From Variovorax sp. CF079 (GTDB taxonomy: Bacteria; Pseudomonadota; Gammaproteobacteria; Burkholderiales; Burkholderiaceae_C): a stretch of 54,280 bases of DNA. The notes under the pieces are model-generated. The model did no database searches, was not told the origin of the DNA, and saw only the letters and a list, made by a program, of their open reading frames with translations. The translations under genes were made by a program, and so were the position numbers. Of this stretch, positions 1-8,885 are shown in pieces. Each line of letters begins with the position of its first letter. The stretch's first letter is position 1. The stretch lies in contig NZ_FMZU01000034.1 of NCBI RefSeq assembly GCF_900101545.1, positions 1-54,280 on the forward strand. Direction: 5' to 3'.

Positions 1-207
1 AACACCATCGTGGCCAAGGAGTTCGACCTGCGCGGGGCCTTCCGCTTCCACGAGGAGTTCGCGGTGGCGGTGGAACTGCTCAACAAGGGGCTGGTTGACG
101 TGAAGCCGCTGATCTCGGCGACCTTGTCCTACCGCGACTCGGCGCGCGCCTTCGCGCTGGCGGCCGATCGCTCGCAGGCGATGAAGGTGCTGCTCAGTTT
201 TGATTGA
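1..207 (+). CDS. C-terminal end of a zinc-type alcohol dehydrogenase (L-idonate 5-dehydrogenase-like), cut by the window edge
   Basis: The reading frame is open from base 1 and ends at a TGA, so only the last 68 residues are seen. The tail (RGAFRFHEEFAVAVELLNKG, then a run ending in QAMKVLLSF) resembles the C-terminus of MDR-family L-idonate/sorbitol dehydrogenases, which oxidise a sugar acid or polyol with NAD(P). The catalytic zinc ligands and the Rossmann fold lie outside the window. A TRAP transporter begins 36 bases downstream on the same strand, which fits a sugar-acid uptake and oxidation operon. The exact substrate is an inference. Confidence 0.75.
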   Translation, partial: NTIVAKEFDLRGAFRFHEEFAVAVELLNKGLVDVKPLISATLSYRDSARAFALAADRSQAMKVLLSFD

Positions 208-243
208 AACCTGACGCGCACCGCGCGTCATGAGGGGACGTCG

Positions 244-840
244 ATGAACCGACTGATCAATGGCTACTGCAAGCTGCTCGATGCGCTGGTCGCGCTGGCG
301 CTCGCGATCATGGTGGTGCTGGTGTTCGGCAACGTGGTGCTGCGCTATGCATTCAATACCGGCATCACCGTGTCGGAAGAGGTGTCGCGCTGGCTGTTCG
401 TCTGGCTGGTGTTTCTCGGCGCCATCGTCGCGCTGAAGGAGCACGCGCACCTCGGCAGCGACATGCTCGTCTCGCGTCTGCCGGTGGCCGGCAAGAAGGT
501 CTGCCTGGTCCTGGGCCAGCTGCTGATGCTGTACGTCACCTGGCTGCTCTTCTCCGGCAGCCTGGCACAGGTCAAGATCAACTGGGAGGTCGAGGCGCCG
601 GTGACGGGTGCCTCCATCGGCATCTTCTATCTTGCCGGCGTCGTGTTCGCGGTGTCGGCAGGTGTGCTGTTGCTGCGCGAGCTGTGGCGCACCTTGAGCG
701 GGCAGTTGCGCGACGACGAACTGGTGATGGTCAAGGAGTCGGAGGAGGCCGCCGAATTCGAGGAACTCCAGGCGCAGCTGGCGCGACAGAACGCGGAGTC
801 GGCGCCTGCCGCCAGCGAGCAGGCCAGGAGCAGGACATGA
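244..840 (+). CDS. dctQ: TRAP transporter small permease subunit (DctQ family)
   Basis: This 198-aa protein has four predicted membrane segments, with hydrophobic stretches near residues 12-35, 50-65, 85-110 and 125-150. That is the size and layout of the DctQ subunit of tripartite ATP-independent periplasmic transporters. DctQ bridges the periplasmic receptor DctP and the large permease DctM. A Glu/Ala-rich cytoplasmic tail of about 45 residues follows the last helix and is longer than usual. The stop codon overlaps the dctM start (ATGA), indicating translational coupling. No dctP gene is in view; it may lie upstream of the window. Confidence 0.88.
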   Translation: MNRLINGYCKLLDALVALALAIMVVLVFGNVVLRYAFNTGITVSEEVSRWLFVWLVFLGAIVALKEHAHLGSDMLVSRLPVAGKKVCLVLGQLLMLYVTWLLFSGSLAQVKINWEVEAPVTGASIGIFYLAGVVFAVSAGVLLLRELWRTLSGQLRDDELVMVKESEEAAEFEELQAQLARQNAESAPAASEQARSRT

Positions 841-2117
841 CCGTCGCCATCTTCCTCGGCGCGCTGCTCGGCACCATGGCGCTGGGCATCCCGATCGCCT
901 TCGCGCTCCTGGCCACCGGCGTGGCGCTGATGTGGCACCTGGACCTGTTCGATGCGCAGATCCTGGCGCAGAACGTGGTCAACGGCGCCGACAGCTTCCC
1001 GCTGCTGGCCGTACCTTTCTTCATGCTGGCCGGCGAGATCATGAACGTGGGCGGCCTGTCCAAGCGCATCATCGACGTCGCGCTGGCCCTCGTCGGCCAC
1101 ATCAGGGGCGGGCTGGGCTACGTGGCGATCCTCGCGGCCATCCTGCTGTCGGCCCTGTCGGGGTCGGCAGTGGCGGATGCGGCCGCGCTCACCGCGCTGC
1201 TTCTGCCGATGATGGTGGCCGCCGGCCACGACAAGGCGCGCTGCGGCGGACTCATCGCGGCCTCGGGCGTGATCGGGCCGGTGATCCCGCCGTCGATCGC
1301 CTTCGTGATCTTCGGCGTCGCAGCCAACGTGTCGATCTCCAAGCTGTTCCTGGCCGGCATCTTCCCCGGCATCCTGATCGGCGCTTCGCTCTGGCTGACC
1401 TGGATGTTCCTGGTGCGCAAGGAAAAGATCGTGCCGCCGCCGCGCAAATCGGCGCGCGAGATCTGGACGGCGCTGCGCCAGGCGACCTGGGCCCTGATGC
1501 TGCCGGTGATCATCCTGGTGGGACTGCGCTTCGGCGTATTCACGCCGACCGAGGCGGCCGTGGTGGCGGCGGTCTACGCCTTCTTCGTCGCCACGGTGGT
1601 GTACCGCGAACTAAAGGTCGGCCAGCTGTACGCCGTGTTCGTGAGTGCCGCCAAGACCACGGCCGTCATCATGTTCCTGGTGGCGGCCGCGCTGGTGTCG
1701 GCGTGGCTGATCACGGTGGCCGATCTGCCGGGCAAGGTAATCGGGCTGCTCGAGCCCTTTATGGGCAACAAGACGATGCTGCTGATCGCGATCATGGTGC
1801 TGTGCATGATCGTCGGGACGGCGATGGACATGACGCCGACCATCCTGATCCTGACGCCGGTGCTGATGCCCGTGATCAAGCAGGCGAGCATCGACCCGGT
1901 CTACTTCGGTGTGCTCTTCATCATCAACAACTCGATCGGCCTGGTCACGCCGCCGGTCGGAACCGTGCTCAACGTGGTAGCCGGTGTCGGGCGCATGAAG
2001 ATGGACGATGTGACCAGGGGCGTGCTGCCCTTCATGGCGGCCGAGTTCGCGATCCTGTTCCTGATGGTGCTGTTCCCGCAACTCGTCACCGTGCCGGCCA
2101 AGTGGTTCGGCGGCTGA
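837..2117 (+). CDS. dctM: TRAP transporter large permease subunit (DctM family)
   Basis: The product is 426 aa, very hydrophobic with about 12 helices, and carries the family signature around GVIGPVIPPSIAFVIFG and a second repeat near VGTAMDMTPTILILTP. DctM is the ion-coupled channel that moves the substrate, probably an organic acid, with sodium. An in-frame ATG exists further upstream at 684, but it lies inside dctQ. The ATG at 837 overlaps the dctQ stop by four bases and gives the normal family length, so it is the start chosen. The gene is the last of its operon. Confidence 0.92.
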   Translation: MTVAIFLGALLGTMALGIPIAFALLATGVALMWHLDLFDAQILAQNVVNGADSFPLLAVPFFMLAGEIMNVGGLSKRIIDVALALVGHIRGGLGYVAILAAILLSALSGSAVADAAALTALLLPMMVAAGHDKARCGGLIAASGVIGPVIPPSIAFVIFGVAANVSISKLFLAGIFPGILIGASLWLTWMFLVRKEKIVPPPRKSAREIWTALRQATWALMLPVIILVGLRFGVFTPTEAAVVAAVYAFFVATVVYRELKVGQLYAVFVSAAKTTAVIMFLVAAALVSAWLITVADLPGKVIGLLEPFMGNKTMLLIAIMVLCMIVGTAMDMTPTILILTPVLMPVIKQASIDPVYFGVLFIINNSIGLVTPPVGTVLNVVAGVGRMKMDDVTRGVLPFMAAEFAILFLMVLFPQLVTVPAKWFGG

Positions 2118-2250
2118 AGTGGCTGCACGGCGCCATCCACGGGGAACAAGCGGACGTTGAACAACCTACTGAAACATCACAGCTAGAGCAGACTGCATGC
2201 CAATCGCTGCGGCTCGAGCAGCGCTCAACGATTGGCTGCATGCGACATTT

Positions 2251-2571
2251 TTAACCCTGCAGTGCGTCCATCAGCACCTCCTGCACGATGCGGCCGCCTT
2301 CAGGTGTGGCCCAGCTGCCTGCCAATTCGGCAATCAACTGGTTGGTGCTGGTCAGTGTGACGCCGTTCTTCTCCATGCGACGCAGCGCCATGTCGTCGGC
2401 CAACTTGCTCGGCGAGCCACCGTCGTCCGCGACCACCTGCACGTCATAGCCTTGCGATACCAGGGTCAGCGCCGGATAGACCGCGCACACGTCATTGGTC
2501 ACACCGGCGATGATGAACTTCCTGCGGCCGGTCGACTTCACCGCCGCAGCGAAGTGGGAGCACTCATCCAC
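2251..2571 (-). pseudogene. Truncated isochorismatase-family (YcaC-like) cysteine hydrolase, C-terminal half only
   Basis: About 106 residues remain of a family that normally runs near 200. The retained part includes the strand ending in IIAGVTNDVC, with the nucleophilic cysteine at residue 29, and the following VSQGYDVQVVADD. The N-terminal half with the catalytic Asp and Lys is missing. The homology stops abruptly near 2571, where a lysR fragment begins on the opposite strand. The GTG at 2571 is only the first possible start in frame and is unlikely to be real. The gene is probably dead. Confidence 0.75.
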
Positions 2572-2582
2572 GCATGGTCGAT

Positions 2583-2830
2583 TCCCAGGAAGGGGTCGAT
2601 CAAGTCAACAGCGTCGGCATGTTCCGGCGCTTGGCGACCCTGGACTTGGGCGTGATACTGCTGCCTGAGGAGGTGGCCGCCGAGGATGTGGTGGCCGGTC
2701 GCTTGCGACGGGTTCTACCAGGGGGGCAGGCCAACCCGACGCCCGTCTACGCACTCACCAAGACCCGTTTGCTACCGGCGAAGACGCAGCGCTTTATCGA
2801 GTTCCTGCAGGAGCGTTTGGGGCAGCAAGC
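2583..2830 (+). pseudogene. LysR-type regulator fragment (C-terminal effector domain)
   Basis: The fragment spans roughly 80 residues (from VNSVGMFRRLATLDLGVILL to TQRFIEFLQERLGQ) and matches the last part of the LysR co-inducer-binding domain. The helix-turn-helix and most of the effector domain are absent, and the family's normal stop is lost: the frame runs on into the 3' end of the opposite-strand CaiB gene. Its orientation, away from the isochorismatase remnant, suggests the two were once a divergent regulator/enzyme pair that lost their 5' ends and shared promoter in one deletion. Confidence 0.7.
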
Positions 2831-2869
2831 TCGCCCGACCTCGAAGCCGCGCCACCCGACGAGTGAATC

Positions 2870-4000
2870 TCAGCGCGCTTCAAAGCCCTCGCCCGGAGTA
2901 AGCGGCGCGTGGCGATACGTCGCCGGTGTGCGGCCGAGCTTGACGGGCGCGCCGATGCCGCGGTAGCCGCCGGCCATTTCCACCACCATGCCGCGGTGCG
3001 CTGTGTGTGGATGTGCCAGCGCCGCGTCGACCGGCAGCACCGGTGCGGCGGGCACGCCGGCGGCCATCAGCGTGTCGACCAGCGTGTTGCCGTCGAAGCC
3101 CTTCATCGCGCCTTCGAGCGTTGCCTTCAGCGCTTCGCGGTTCACGGAACGGGCACCTGCGGTGGCGTACAGCGGATCGTCCGCCAGCTCGGGCACGCCG
3201 ATGCAGCGGCAGAAGGCCGCGAACTGTCCGTTGTTGCCGACCGCCACGAAGACCGGTTCGGTGCCGGTCGCCAGCGCGTCGTAGGGGTAGATGTTGGGGT
3301 GCGCATTGCCGGTGCGCTTCGGCGCCTTGCCGTCGACGAACCAGTTCGCCGCATGCGGGTGCAGCAGCGACAGGCCGCTGTCGTACAGCGCCGCCTCCAC
3401 GAACTGCCCGCGTCCGCTGCGCTGGCGCTCCTGCAGCGCCAGCAGCACTCCGATCACCGCATTGAGGCCCGTCACCATGTCGACCACCGGCAGGCCTACG
3501 CGCAGCGGCCCGCCGTCAGCCTCGCCGTTGATGCTCATGATGCCCGTCATCGCCTGCACCGCGGCGTCGTAGCCGGGCAGGGCGCCGAGCGGGCCGTCGG
3601 AGCCGAAGCCCGACACGCGGCACCACACAAGCCGCGGGAAGCGCTGCGCCAGAGTCTCGTAGCCGATGCCCCAGCGCTCCATCGTGCCGGTCTTGAAGTT
3701 CTCGATCAGTACGTCAGCCTCGGCCACCAGCGCGAGCAGCGCCTCGCGCCCGTCGGCGCTGCCGAGGTCGAGGTGCATCGTGCGCTTGTTGCGGTTGAGC
3801 CCGTGATAGTACGAAGCCACGCCGTCCTTGAAGGGCGGGCCCCAAGTGCGTGTGTCGTCGCCTTGCGGCGGCTCGACCTTGAGCACGTCGGCCCCGTGGT
3901 CGCCGAGGATCTGACCGCAGTAGGGGCCGCCGAGGATGCGGGAGATGTCCAGCACGCGGATGCCGGCCAGCGCGCCGGTGGAGGAAGGCGATGCGTTCAT
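2870..4000 (-). CDS. CaiB/BaiF family (family III) CoA-transferase
   Basis: The product is 376 aa, normal for the family. It begins with the typical GIRVLDISRILGGPYCGQIL segment and contains the conserved LPGYD motif, whose Asp145 forms the aspartyl-CoA thioester in characterised relatives. The family moves CoA between organic acids, or acts as a racemase or lyase. The substrate cannot be read from sequence. The Bug protein gene and the AidB-like acyl-CoA dehydrogenase gene lie directly upstream on the same strand, so this looks like the activating enzyme of a small acid-degradation operon. Confidence 0.9.
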   Translation of the reverse strand: MNASPSSTGALAGIRVLDISRILGGPYCGQILGDHGADVLKVEPPQGDDTRTWGPPFKDGVASYYHGLNRNKRTMHLDLGSADGREALLALVAEADVLIENFKTGTMERWGIGYETLAQRFPRLVWCRVSGFGSDGPLGALPGYDAAVQAMTGIMSINGEADGGPLRVGLPVVDMVTGLNAVIGVLLALQERQRSGRGQFVEAALYDSGLSLLHPHAANWFVDGKAPKRTGNAHPNIYPYDALATGTEPVFVAVGNNGQFAAFCRCIGVPELADDPLYATAGARSVNREALKATLEGAMKGFDGNTLVDTLMAAGVPAAPVLPVDAALAHPHTAHRGMVVEMAGGYRGIGAPVKLGRTPATYRHAPLTPGEGFEAR

Positions 4001-4007
4001 GGCGGTG

Positions 4008-4982
4008 TCAGTCGAGTTGCGCGCCGGACTGCTTCACCACGCCGGCCCACTTGCTCATCTGCGCCTGAATGAACTTGCCCAGTTGCTGCGGTGTGTGGGC
4101 GGGCGCCGGCTCCAGGCCCTGCGAGGCGAAGAGCTGTTTCACCTTGGGCGTGTCGAGCACCTCGACGAAGGCCTGGTTGAGCTTGGCGATGCGCTCGGGC
4201 GGTGTGCCGGCCGGTGCGACGATGCCGAAGAAGACGCTCACCTCGTATCCGGGCACGCCCTGCTCGACGACGGTCGGCACATCCGGCAGCGCCTGCGAAC
4301 GCTCGGCCGTCGTGACGCCCAGCGCGCGCAGCTTGCCAGCCTTGACATAGGGCAGGGCGGTGAGCACGTCGGTGAAGCTCATGCTCACCTGGCCGCCCAG
4401 CAGGTCGTTCAACGCAGGCCCGGTGCCCTTGTACGGGATGTGTTGCAGGTCGACGCCGGCCGAGGCGTTGAAGAGCACGCCGGCCAGGTGCGACGACGCG
4501 CCGTTGCCCGACGAGGCGTAGCTCAGCTTGCCCGGGTTGGCCTTGGCGTAGGCGATCAGTTCCTTCACGTTCTTCGCCGGCACGGCGGGGTTCACCACCA
4601 GGATATTCGGCAGATGGCCGACCTGGATCACCGGTGCGAAGCTCTTCACCGGGTCGTAGCTCACCTTGCGGTAGAGGCTGGCGTTGATAGCCAACGGTCC
4701 CGAGGTGCCGAACAGCAGCGTCTGGCCGTCGGGCGTGGCGCGCGCGACGTAGTCGGCGCCGATGTTGCCGCCGGCGCCCGCGCGGTTCTCCACGATCATG
4801 GGTTGGCCGAGGCGGTTCTTCATCTCTGCAGCAAGCGTGCGCGCCATCGCGTCGGTCGGGCCGCCCGGCGGAAACGGGATCACGAGCGTGACGGGCTTGT
4901 CGGGAAAGGTGTCGGCCTGTGCCGCAGGCAGCAAGGGCAGGGCCGCGGCGCTGGCGAGCACGAGTGTGGCGAGAAGTCGCAT
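4008..4982 (-). CDS. Bug-family (TctC-like) periplasmic substrate-binding protein
   Basis: The 324-aa product has a signal peptide (MRLLATLVLASAAALPLLPA, cleavage near AQA). It carries the Bug signature KPVTLVIPFPPGGPTDAMAR and the later GTSGPLAINASLYRK and LPNILVVNP segments. These proteins bind carboxylates in the periplasm; many in Burkholderiales lack dedicated membrane partners, and none (TctAB) is seen nearby. A GGAGAC ribosome-binding site precedes the ATG. It ends 7 bases before the CaiB gene, consistent with co-transcription. Confidence 0.92.
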   Translation of the reverse strand: MRLLATLVLASAAALPLLPAAQADTFPDKPVTLVIPFPPGGPTDAMARTLAAEMKNRLGQPMIVENRAGAGGNIGADYVARATPDGQTLLFGTSGPLAINASLYRKVSYDPVKSFAPVIQVGHLPNILVVNPAVPAKNVKELIAYAKANPGKLSYASSGNGASSHLAGVLFNASAGVDLQHIPYKGTGPALNDLLGGQVSMSFTDVLTALPYVKAGKLRALGVTTAERSQALPDVPTVVEQGVPGYEVSVFFGIVAPAGTPPERIAKLNQAFVEVLDTPKVKQLFASQGLEPAPAHTPQQLGKFIQAQMSKWAGVVKQSGAQLD

Positions 4983-5017
4983 GGGTTTGTCTCCGTCGTT
5001 GTGTGGGTGAGAAGGGG

Positions 5018-6727
5018 TCAGGCCGTGAGGGCCTCCGGGGAATCGGCGGTCCAGTCGCGCGGCACCGCCAATGCAGCAAGCGGGTCACGCGGCAACACGC
5101 GGTGCAGCAGTACGAGCTGCGCCCATTCGATACGCTGCGCCGAGCCGCCACGCGCGCCCTCCCAGGCCATCGCGATGGCGCTGGCCACGTGGTAGAGCGC
5201 CGACGCGGCCTGCCGCGCGAGGCGGTCCCCGCCGTCTGCGGCCGCGAGCAACGCCAGCGCTACGGCGCGCGCGAGAGCATCGCGCAGCGCGGCGGCAAAG
5301 GCAGGCGCGAGCGGCGCGTCGTCGACCAGCGCCTCGAAGTGCGCCTGCAGCACCGGCAGCGAGCCTTCGCGTTTCACCGCGCGGATCACATCGAGCGCGA
5401 CGATATTGCTGGTGCCTTCCCAGATGGAGCCGAGGTGCGCGTCGCGCAGCAGGCGCGGGTCGGCCCATTCCTCGATGTAGCCACAGCCGCCGCGCACTTC
5501 CATCGCGTCACCTGTCACCTTGCGCGCATCGCGGCAGGCACGGAACTTGATGAGCGGCGTGAGGATGCGCAGCAGCGGGTAGGCGGCGGTCTCGCCGTCG
5601 TCGGACCGTGCCAGCGCCTGGGCGGTCTGGAACACCATGCTGCGCGCCTGCTCGGCGGGGAGCCGCAGCTTCTGCAGTTGGCGCTGCATCAGCGGCATGT
5701 CTTCCAGCCGCTTGCCGAAAGCGCGGCGCTCGTGCGCGACGTGCTCGGCCTCGGCCACCGCGCGGCGCATGAGGCCGGCGGCGCGCACGCCGTTCGAGAG
5801 GCGCGAGTTGTTCACCATGTCGGCCATCTGCACGAAGCCGCGGCCCTGCTCGCCCACCAGGTAGGCCAGGGCGCCTTCGAGCCGGATCTCTCCGCTGGCC
5901 ATCGAGCGCGTGCCCAGCTTGTCCTTGAGCCGCAGGATGCGGTAGCGGTTGGCGCTGCCGTCGTCGAGACGGCGCGGCAGCAGGAACAGCGACACGCCTT
6001 TCATGCCCGGCGGGCCGCCGTCGACGCGCGCCAGCACCATCGCGAAGTCGGCGTCGGGGTTGGAGCAGAACCACTTGTCGCCGCCCAGGCGCCACTGGCC
6101 CTGCTCGTCCTGCCAGGCGCGGGTCTGGGTGGCGGCGATGTCGGAGCCGGCAGCCTGCTCGGTCATGAACATCGCGCCCTGCGCCAGCGTGTCGAAGTCG
6201 AGCGAGCGCAAGCGCGGCATGAAACGCTCGACCAGCTCGGGGCTGCCGAACTTCTTCAGGGTGCGCGTCAGCGAATCGGTCATCGACACCGGGCAGCACA
6301 GGCCGAACTCGGCCTGCACGAAGAGATAGGTCAGCACGTACTTGACCAGCGGCGGCATGCGGCCCTTCCATCCCAGCGTGTCCTCGCGGTGCGACATCGC
6401 GGCGAGGCCGAACTCGCTCAGCGCGAGCCGTTCCATCTCGACGTACGCCGGGTGCTTGTGGACTCGCGGGTCGTCGATGCCGGTGCGGGTGCGCAGCGTC
6501 AACGTGGGCGGGTTCTGGTCTGCGGTGTGCGCGAGCTCGTCGAGCCGGCCACCAGCCAGGGCCCCAAGGCGCTCGAAGTGCGGCTGCATGTGCGCCAGCA
6601 GGTCGGCCGGCAGGTAGAGCGCCAGCAACCTGTGCAGTTCGGTGTCGTCGGCGTAGAGGCTCCGGCCGTGGCGGTCGGGTACGGGATGGACGGTAGTGCC
6701 GTCGGCGGTCGCAGCGTGGCTGGGCAT
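5018..6727 (-). CDS. AidB-like acyl-CoA dehydrogenase (long form)
   Basis: At 569 aa this is longer than a standard acyl-CoA dehydrogenase (about 380 aa) and has the extra N- and C-terminal segments of the AidB/long-chain subgroup. Recognisable parts are MTEQAAGSDIAATQTR (flavin-site region), WFCSNPDADFAMVLAR, and the C-terminal GGCGYIEEWADPRLLRD followed by IWEGTSNIVALDV. It probably oxidises an acyl-CoA produced by the neighbouring CoA-transferase, although AidB itself has an alkylation-response role. AAGGAGAC lies just upstream of the ATG. It is the first gene of the leftward operon and is divergent from a LysR gene. Confidence 0.88.
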   Translation of the reverse strand: MPSHAATADGTTVHPVPDRHGRSLYADDTELHRLLALYLPADLLAHMQPHFERLGALAGGRLDELAHTADQNPPTLTLRTRTGIDDPRVHKHPAYVEMERLALSEFGLAAMSHREDTLGWKGRMPPLVKYVLTYLFVQAEFGLCCPVSMTDSLTRTLKKFGSPELVERFMPRLRSLDFDTLAQGAMFMTEQAAGSDIAATQTRAWQDEQGQWRLGGDKWFCSNPDADFAMVLARVDGGPPGMKGVSLFLLPRRLDDGSANRYRILRLKDKLGTRSMASGEIRLEGALAYLVGEQGRGFVQMADMVNNSRLSNGVRAAGLMRRAVAEAEHVAHERRAFGKRLEDMPLMQRQLQKLRLPAEQARSMVFQTAQALARSDDGETAAYPLLRILTPLIKFRACRDARKVTGDAMEVRGGCGYIEEWADPRLLRDAHLGSIWEGTSNIVALDVIRAVKREGSLPVLQAHFEALVDDAPLAPAFAAALRDALARAVALALLAAADGGDRLARQAASALYHVASAIAMAWEGARGGSAQRIEWAQLVLLHRVLPRDPLAALAVPRDWTADSPEALTA

Positions 6728-6778
6728 GGCTTGTCTCCTTGTTCCCCGAATTCTTGGTGCGGCGATGATTCTTGTCTA

Positions 6779-6808
6779 ATATCAAATTGGTCTTGATCAA
6801 TCCGATAT
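6779..6808. promoter_or_regulatory. Imperfect inverted repeat, probable LysR-type operator
   Basis: The arms ATATCAAATTG and CAATCCGATAT match at 9 of 11 positions around an 8-base centre. The element lies between the leftward acyl-CoA dehydrogenase operon and the rightward lysR gene. A long dyad at this position is typical of the recognition site of a divergently transcribed LysR regulator. It covers the in-frame ATG at 6807, which argues that lysR translation starts at 6834 instead. Confidence 0.55.
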
Positions 6809-6833
6809 GACTATTGTTGAAAGGGGCCTCGCC

Positions 6834-7754
6834 ATGGAGCTTCGCCACCTGCGCTACTTCATCGTCCTGGCCGAAGAGCTGCACTTCGGCCGGGCCGCAC
6901 GGCGGCTGGCGATCTCGCAGCCGCCGCTGAGCGTGGCCATTCGCCAGCTGGAGGAATCGGTCGGCGCGCAGCTCTTCGAGCGCAACAGCAAGGCGGTGCG
7001 CCTCACCGCCGCGGGCCAGACGCTGCAGGCCTCGGCGCGCGCGCTGCTGCGCGATGCGGACGAGGCGCGGATGGAGGCGCGGCAGGTGGCGCAAGGATCC
7101 GCGGGGCGGCTGCGCATCGGCTTCGTCGGCGCCATGCTCTACCGCGGCCTGCCGCAGGCGCTGACGCGCTTCCAGGCGGCGCATCCGGCGGTGCGCGTGA
7201 CGCTGGCCGAGCTCAACTCCGGCGAACAGATGGCCGAGCTTCTGCACGACCGCTTGGACGTCGGCTTCGTCCATACACGCCGCGTGCCGGCCGAACTGCA
7301 GTGCCGGCTGCTGGTGTCCGAGCCCTTCGTCGCCTGCCTGCCGGCCCAGCACCGGCTGGCGAAGAAGCGCAAGGTCGCGCTCGCCGGCCTGCGCGACGAA
7401 TCCTTCGTGCTGTTCTCTCGCAGCGCATCGCCCGACTACCATGAGCGCATCCTGTCGATCTGCGCCGACGCCGGCTTCTGGCCCGAGGTGCGCCAGGAGG
7501 TGCGCCATTGGCTGGCCGTGGTGTCGCTGGTGTCGCAGGGCATGGGCGTGGCGTTGGTGCCCGACGCGATGCGCCATTGCGCGCTGCCGGGGGCGGTGTT
7601 TCGTCCGCTGGAGGGCGCGAGCACGTCGTCGGAGGCCTACGGCGTATGGCTCGCGTCGTCGCAGAACGTGCTGGTGCCGCGGCTGCTCGATGAAGTGGCG
7701 CGGAGCTTGGGTCCGCGTCGCCAATCGGGGGCGTCGCCCCCGGGCGGCCTTTGA
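6834..7754 (+). CDS. LysR-type transcriptional regulator
   Basis: The product is 306 aa. It opens with the classic MELRHLRYFIVLAEELHFGR and the helix-turn-helix RAARRLAISQPPLSVAIRQL, followed by an effector-binding domain. The ATG at 6834 is preceded by AAAGGGG at good spacing and gives the standard N-terminus; the ATG at 6807 falls inside the presumed operator. Divergence from the acyl-CoA dehydrogenase/Bug/CaiB operon suggests that it controls this operon in response to the substrate or its CoA ester. Confidence 0.92.
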   Translation: MELRHLRYFIVLAEELHFGRAARRLAISQPPLSVAIRQLEESVGAQLFERNSKAVRLTAAGQTLQASARALLRDADEARMEARQVAQGSAGRLRIGFVGAMLYRGLPQALTRFQAAHPAVRVTLAELNSGEQMAELLHDRLDVGFVHTRRVPAELQCRLLVSEPFVACLPAQHRLAKKRKVALAGLRDESFVLFSRSASPDYHERILSICADAGFWPEVRQEVRHWLAVVSLVSQGMGVALVPDAMRHCALPGAVFRPLEGASTSSEAYGVWLASSQNVLVPRLLDEVARSLGPRRQSGASPPGGL

Positions 7755-7759
7755 ATCAC

Positions 7760-8719
7760 CTAGTGGACTTGCTTGGGCAGGTTCAGGCTCTGGAGCAGCG
7801 GGACCCAGCGATCGTGCTCCGTGCGCACGAACTTCGCCAGTTCCTCGGGCGTGCCGCCGCGCGGCTCCATGCCAATGGCGCGGGCCTTGGTGATGAACTC
7901 CGGGTCGGCGATCACCTGGTTGACGGCCTTGTTCAGACGGTCGATCACGTCTTTCGGCGTGCCGGACGGCACCGAGAGCGAGTACCACAGCGTGGCGTCG
8001 AAGTCGTAGCCCATCTCCTTGAACGTCGGCGCCTCGGGCACCTGCGGCAGCCTGCGGCTGTCCATCACGCCCAACACGCGGAGCTTGCCGCTGCGGATAT
8101 GCGGCAAGGAGCCGGTGATGGACGTCCCATGGATGTCGATCTGGCCGCCGAGCAGGGCCTGCACGGCGGGGGCATCGCCGTTGAAGGGGATATGGGTTGT
8201 ACTGATGCCGACGGCCTTCTCGAAGCTCATGGGAGCAAGGTTGGTCAGGATCGCCGCGCCCGGGGAGCCGCGGTTGATCTTGCCGGGGTTGGCCTTGGCG
8301 TACGCGACCATCTCCTTGATGTTGGTGTACGGCAGGTCGGCCCGGCCGACGATGATCGCCGGTTGGTAGGCGATCTGCGTGACCGGCGCGAAGTCCTTGT
8401 TGGGATCGTAGGGCAGCTTCTCGTAGAGGACGGTGTTGTTCGCCAGGGTTCCCAGCGACGACACCAGCACGGTGAGCCCGTCCGGGCGCGACCTCGCCAC
8501 GTAGTCTGCGGCGACGATCCCGCTGGCGCCGGGCTTGTTTTCCACGATGACCTGGGTCCCGCGCTTCGTCAGTTCGGCTGCAAGGATGCGGACGTACTGG
8601 TCGGTGCCGCCACCGGCGGCGAAGGGAACGACGATCTTGGTGGCCGTCTGCGCCTGGGCCGAACCCAGGGCCACGACCAGTCCGGACAGCAGTCCCGAGA
8701 TGAATTTCCGATAGCTCAC
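7760..8719 (-). CDS. Bug-family (TctC-like) periplasmic substrate-binding protein
   Basis: This is the second Bug receptor of the window: 319 aa from the GTG at 8719, with signal peptide VSYRKFISGLLSGLVVALGS ending AQA. The GTG is chosen because an AAGGAGAC site precedes it and it starts the signal peptide; in-frame upstream ATGs would add 37 unrelated residues. Family motifs include KIVVPFAAGGGTDQYVRIL and PGASGIVAADYVARSRPDG. It stops 5 bases after the convergent lysR gene and is divergent from the DUF1254 gene, sharing a promoter region with a palindromic element. Confidence 0.9.
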   Translation of the reverse strand: MSYRKFISGLLSGLVVALGSAQAQTATKIVVPFAAGGGTDQYVRILAAELTKRGTQVIVENKPGASGIVAADYVARSRPDGLTVLVSSLGTLANNTVLYEKLPYDPNKDFAPVTQIAYQPAIIVGRADLPYTNIKEMVAYAKANPGKINRGSPGAAILTNLAPMSFEKAVGISTTHIPFNGDAPAVQALLGGQIDIHGTSITGSLPHIRSGKLRVLGVMDSRRLPQVPEAPTFKEMGYDFDATLWYSLSVPSGTPKDVIDRLNKAVNQVIADPEFITKARAIGMEPRGGTPEELAKFVRTEHDRWVPLLQSLNLPKQVH

Positions 8720-8803
8720 TTTGTCTCCTTTTGTCCCCTCGGAGGGGCAGGTAAATCCTGGACTCAGTCTATGGCCGGGTACAACGCGCGGACGTGCAGG
8801 GAA

Positions 8804-8820
8804 TGAAAAGCTGCTTTGTA
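8804..8820. promoter_or_regulatory. Operator-like 7-3-7 dyad (TGAAAAG-CTG-CTTTGTA)
   Basis: The half-sites TGAAAAG and CTTTGTA flank CTG in the region between the leftward Bug gene and the rightward DUF1254 gene. The element is a near copy of the perfect dyad at 11,432-11,448, and the similarity extends into flanking bases (CAGG and GAA on the left). It is probably a LysR-type operator controlling one or both divergent genes, with the regulator at 12,384-13,295 the nearest candidate. Confidence 0.5.
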
Positions 8821-8885
8821 TGTCGTGCACGCGGGGCAGGCCTGCGCGGCCTATCCTGCGTCCATCCGTTGGTTCACTTCATCGA

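Noticed and set aside
6807..6833. Earlier start for the first LysR gene
   Set aside because: The ATG at 6807 lies in the operator dyad and lacks a ribosome-binding site; ATG 6834 has AAAGGGG and the standard N-terminus.
5508..7988. Leftward 826-codon open frame
   Set aside because: It is antisense or out of frame to the acyl-CoA dehydrogenase, lysR and Bug genes. The product is rich in Arg, His, Gly and Ala with no domain, as expected from a shadow in GC-rich DNA.
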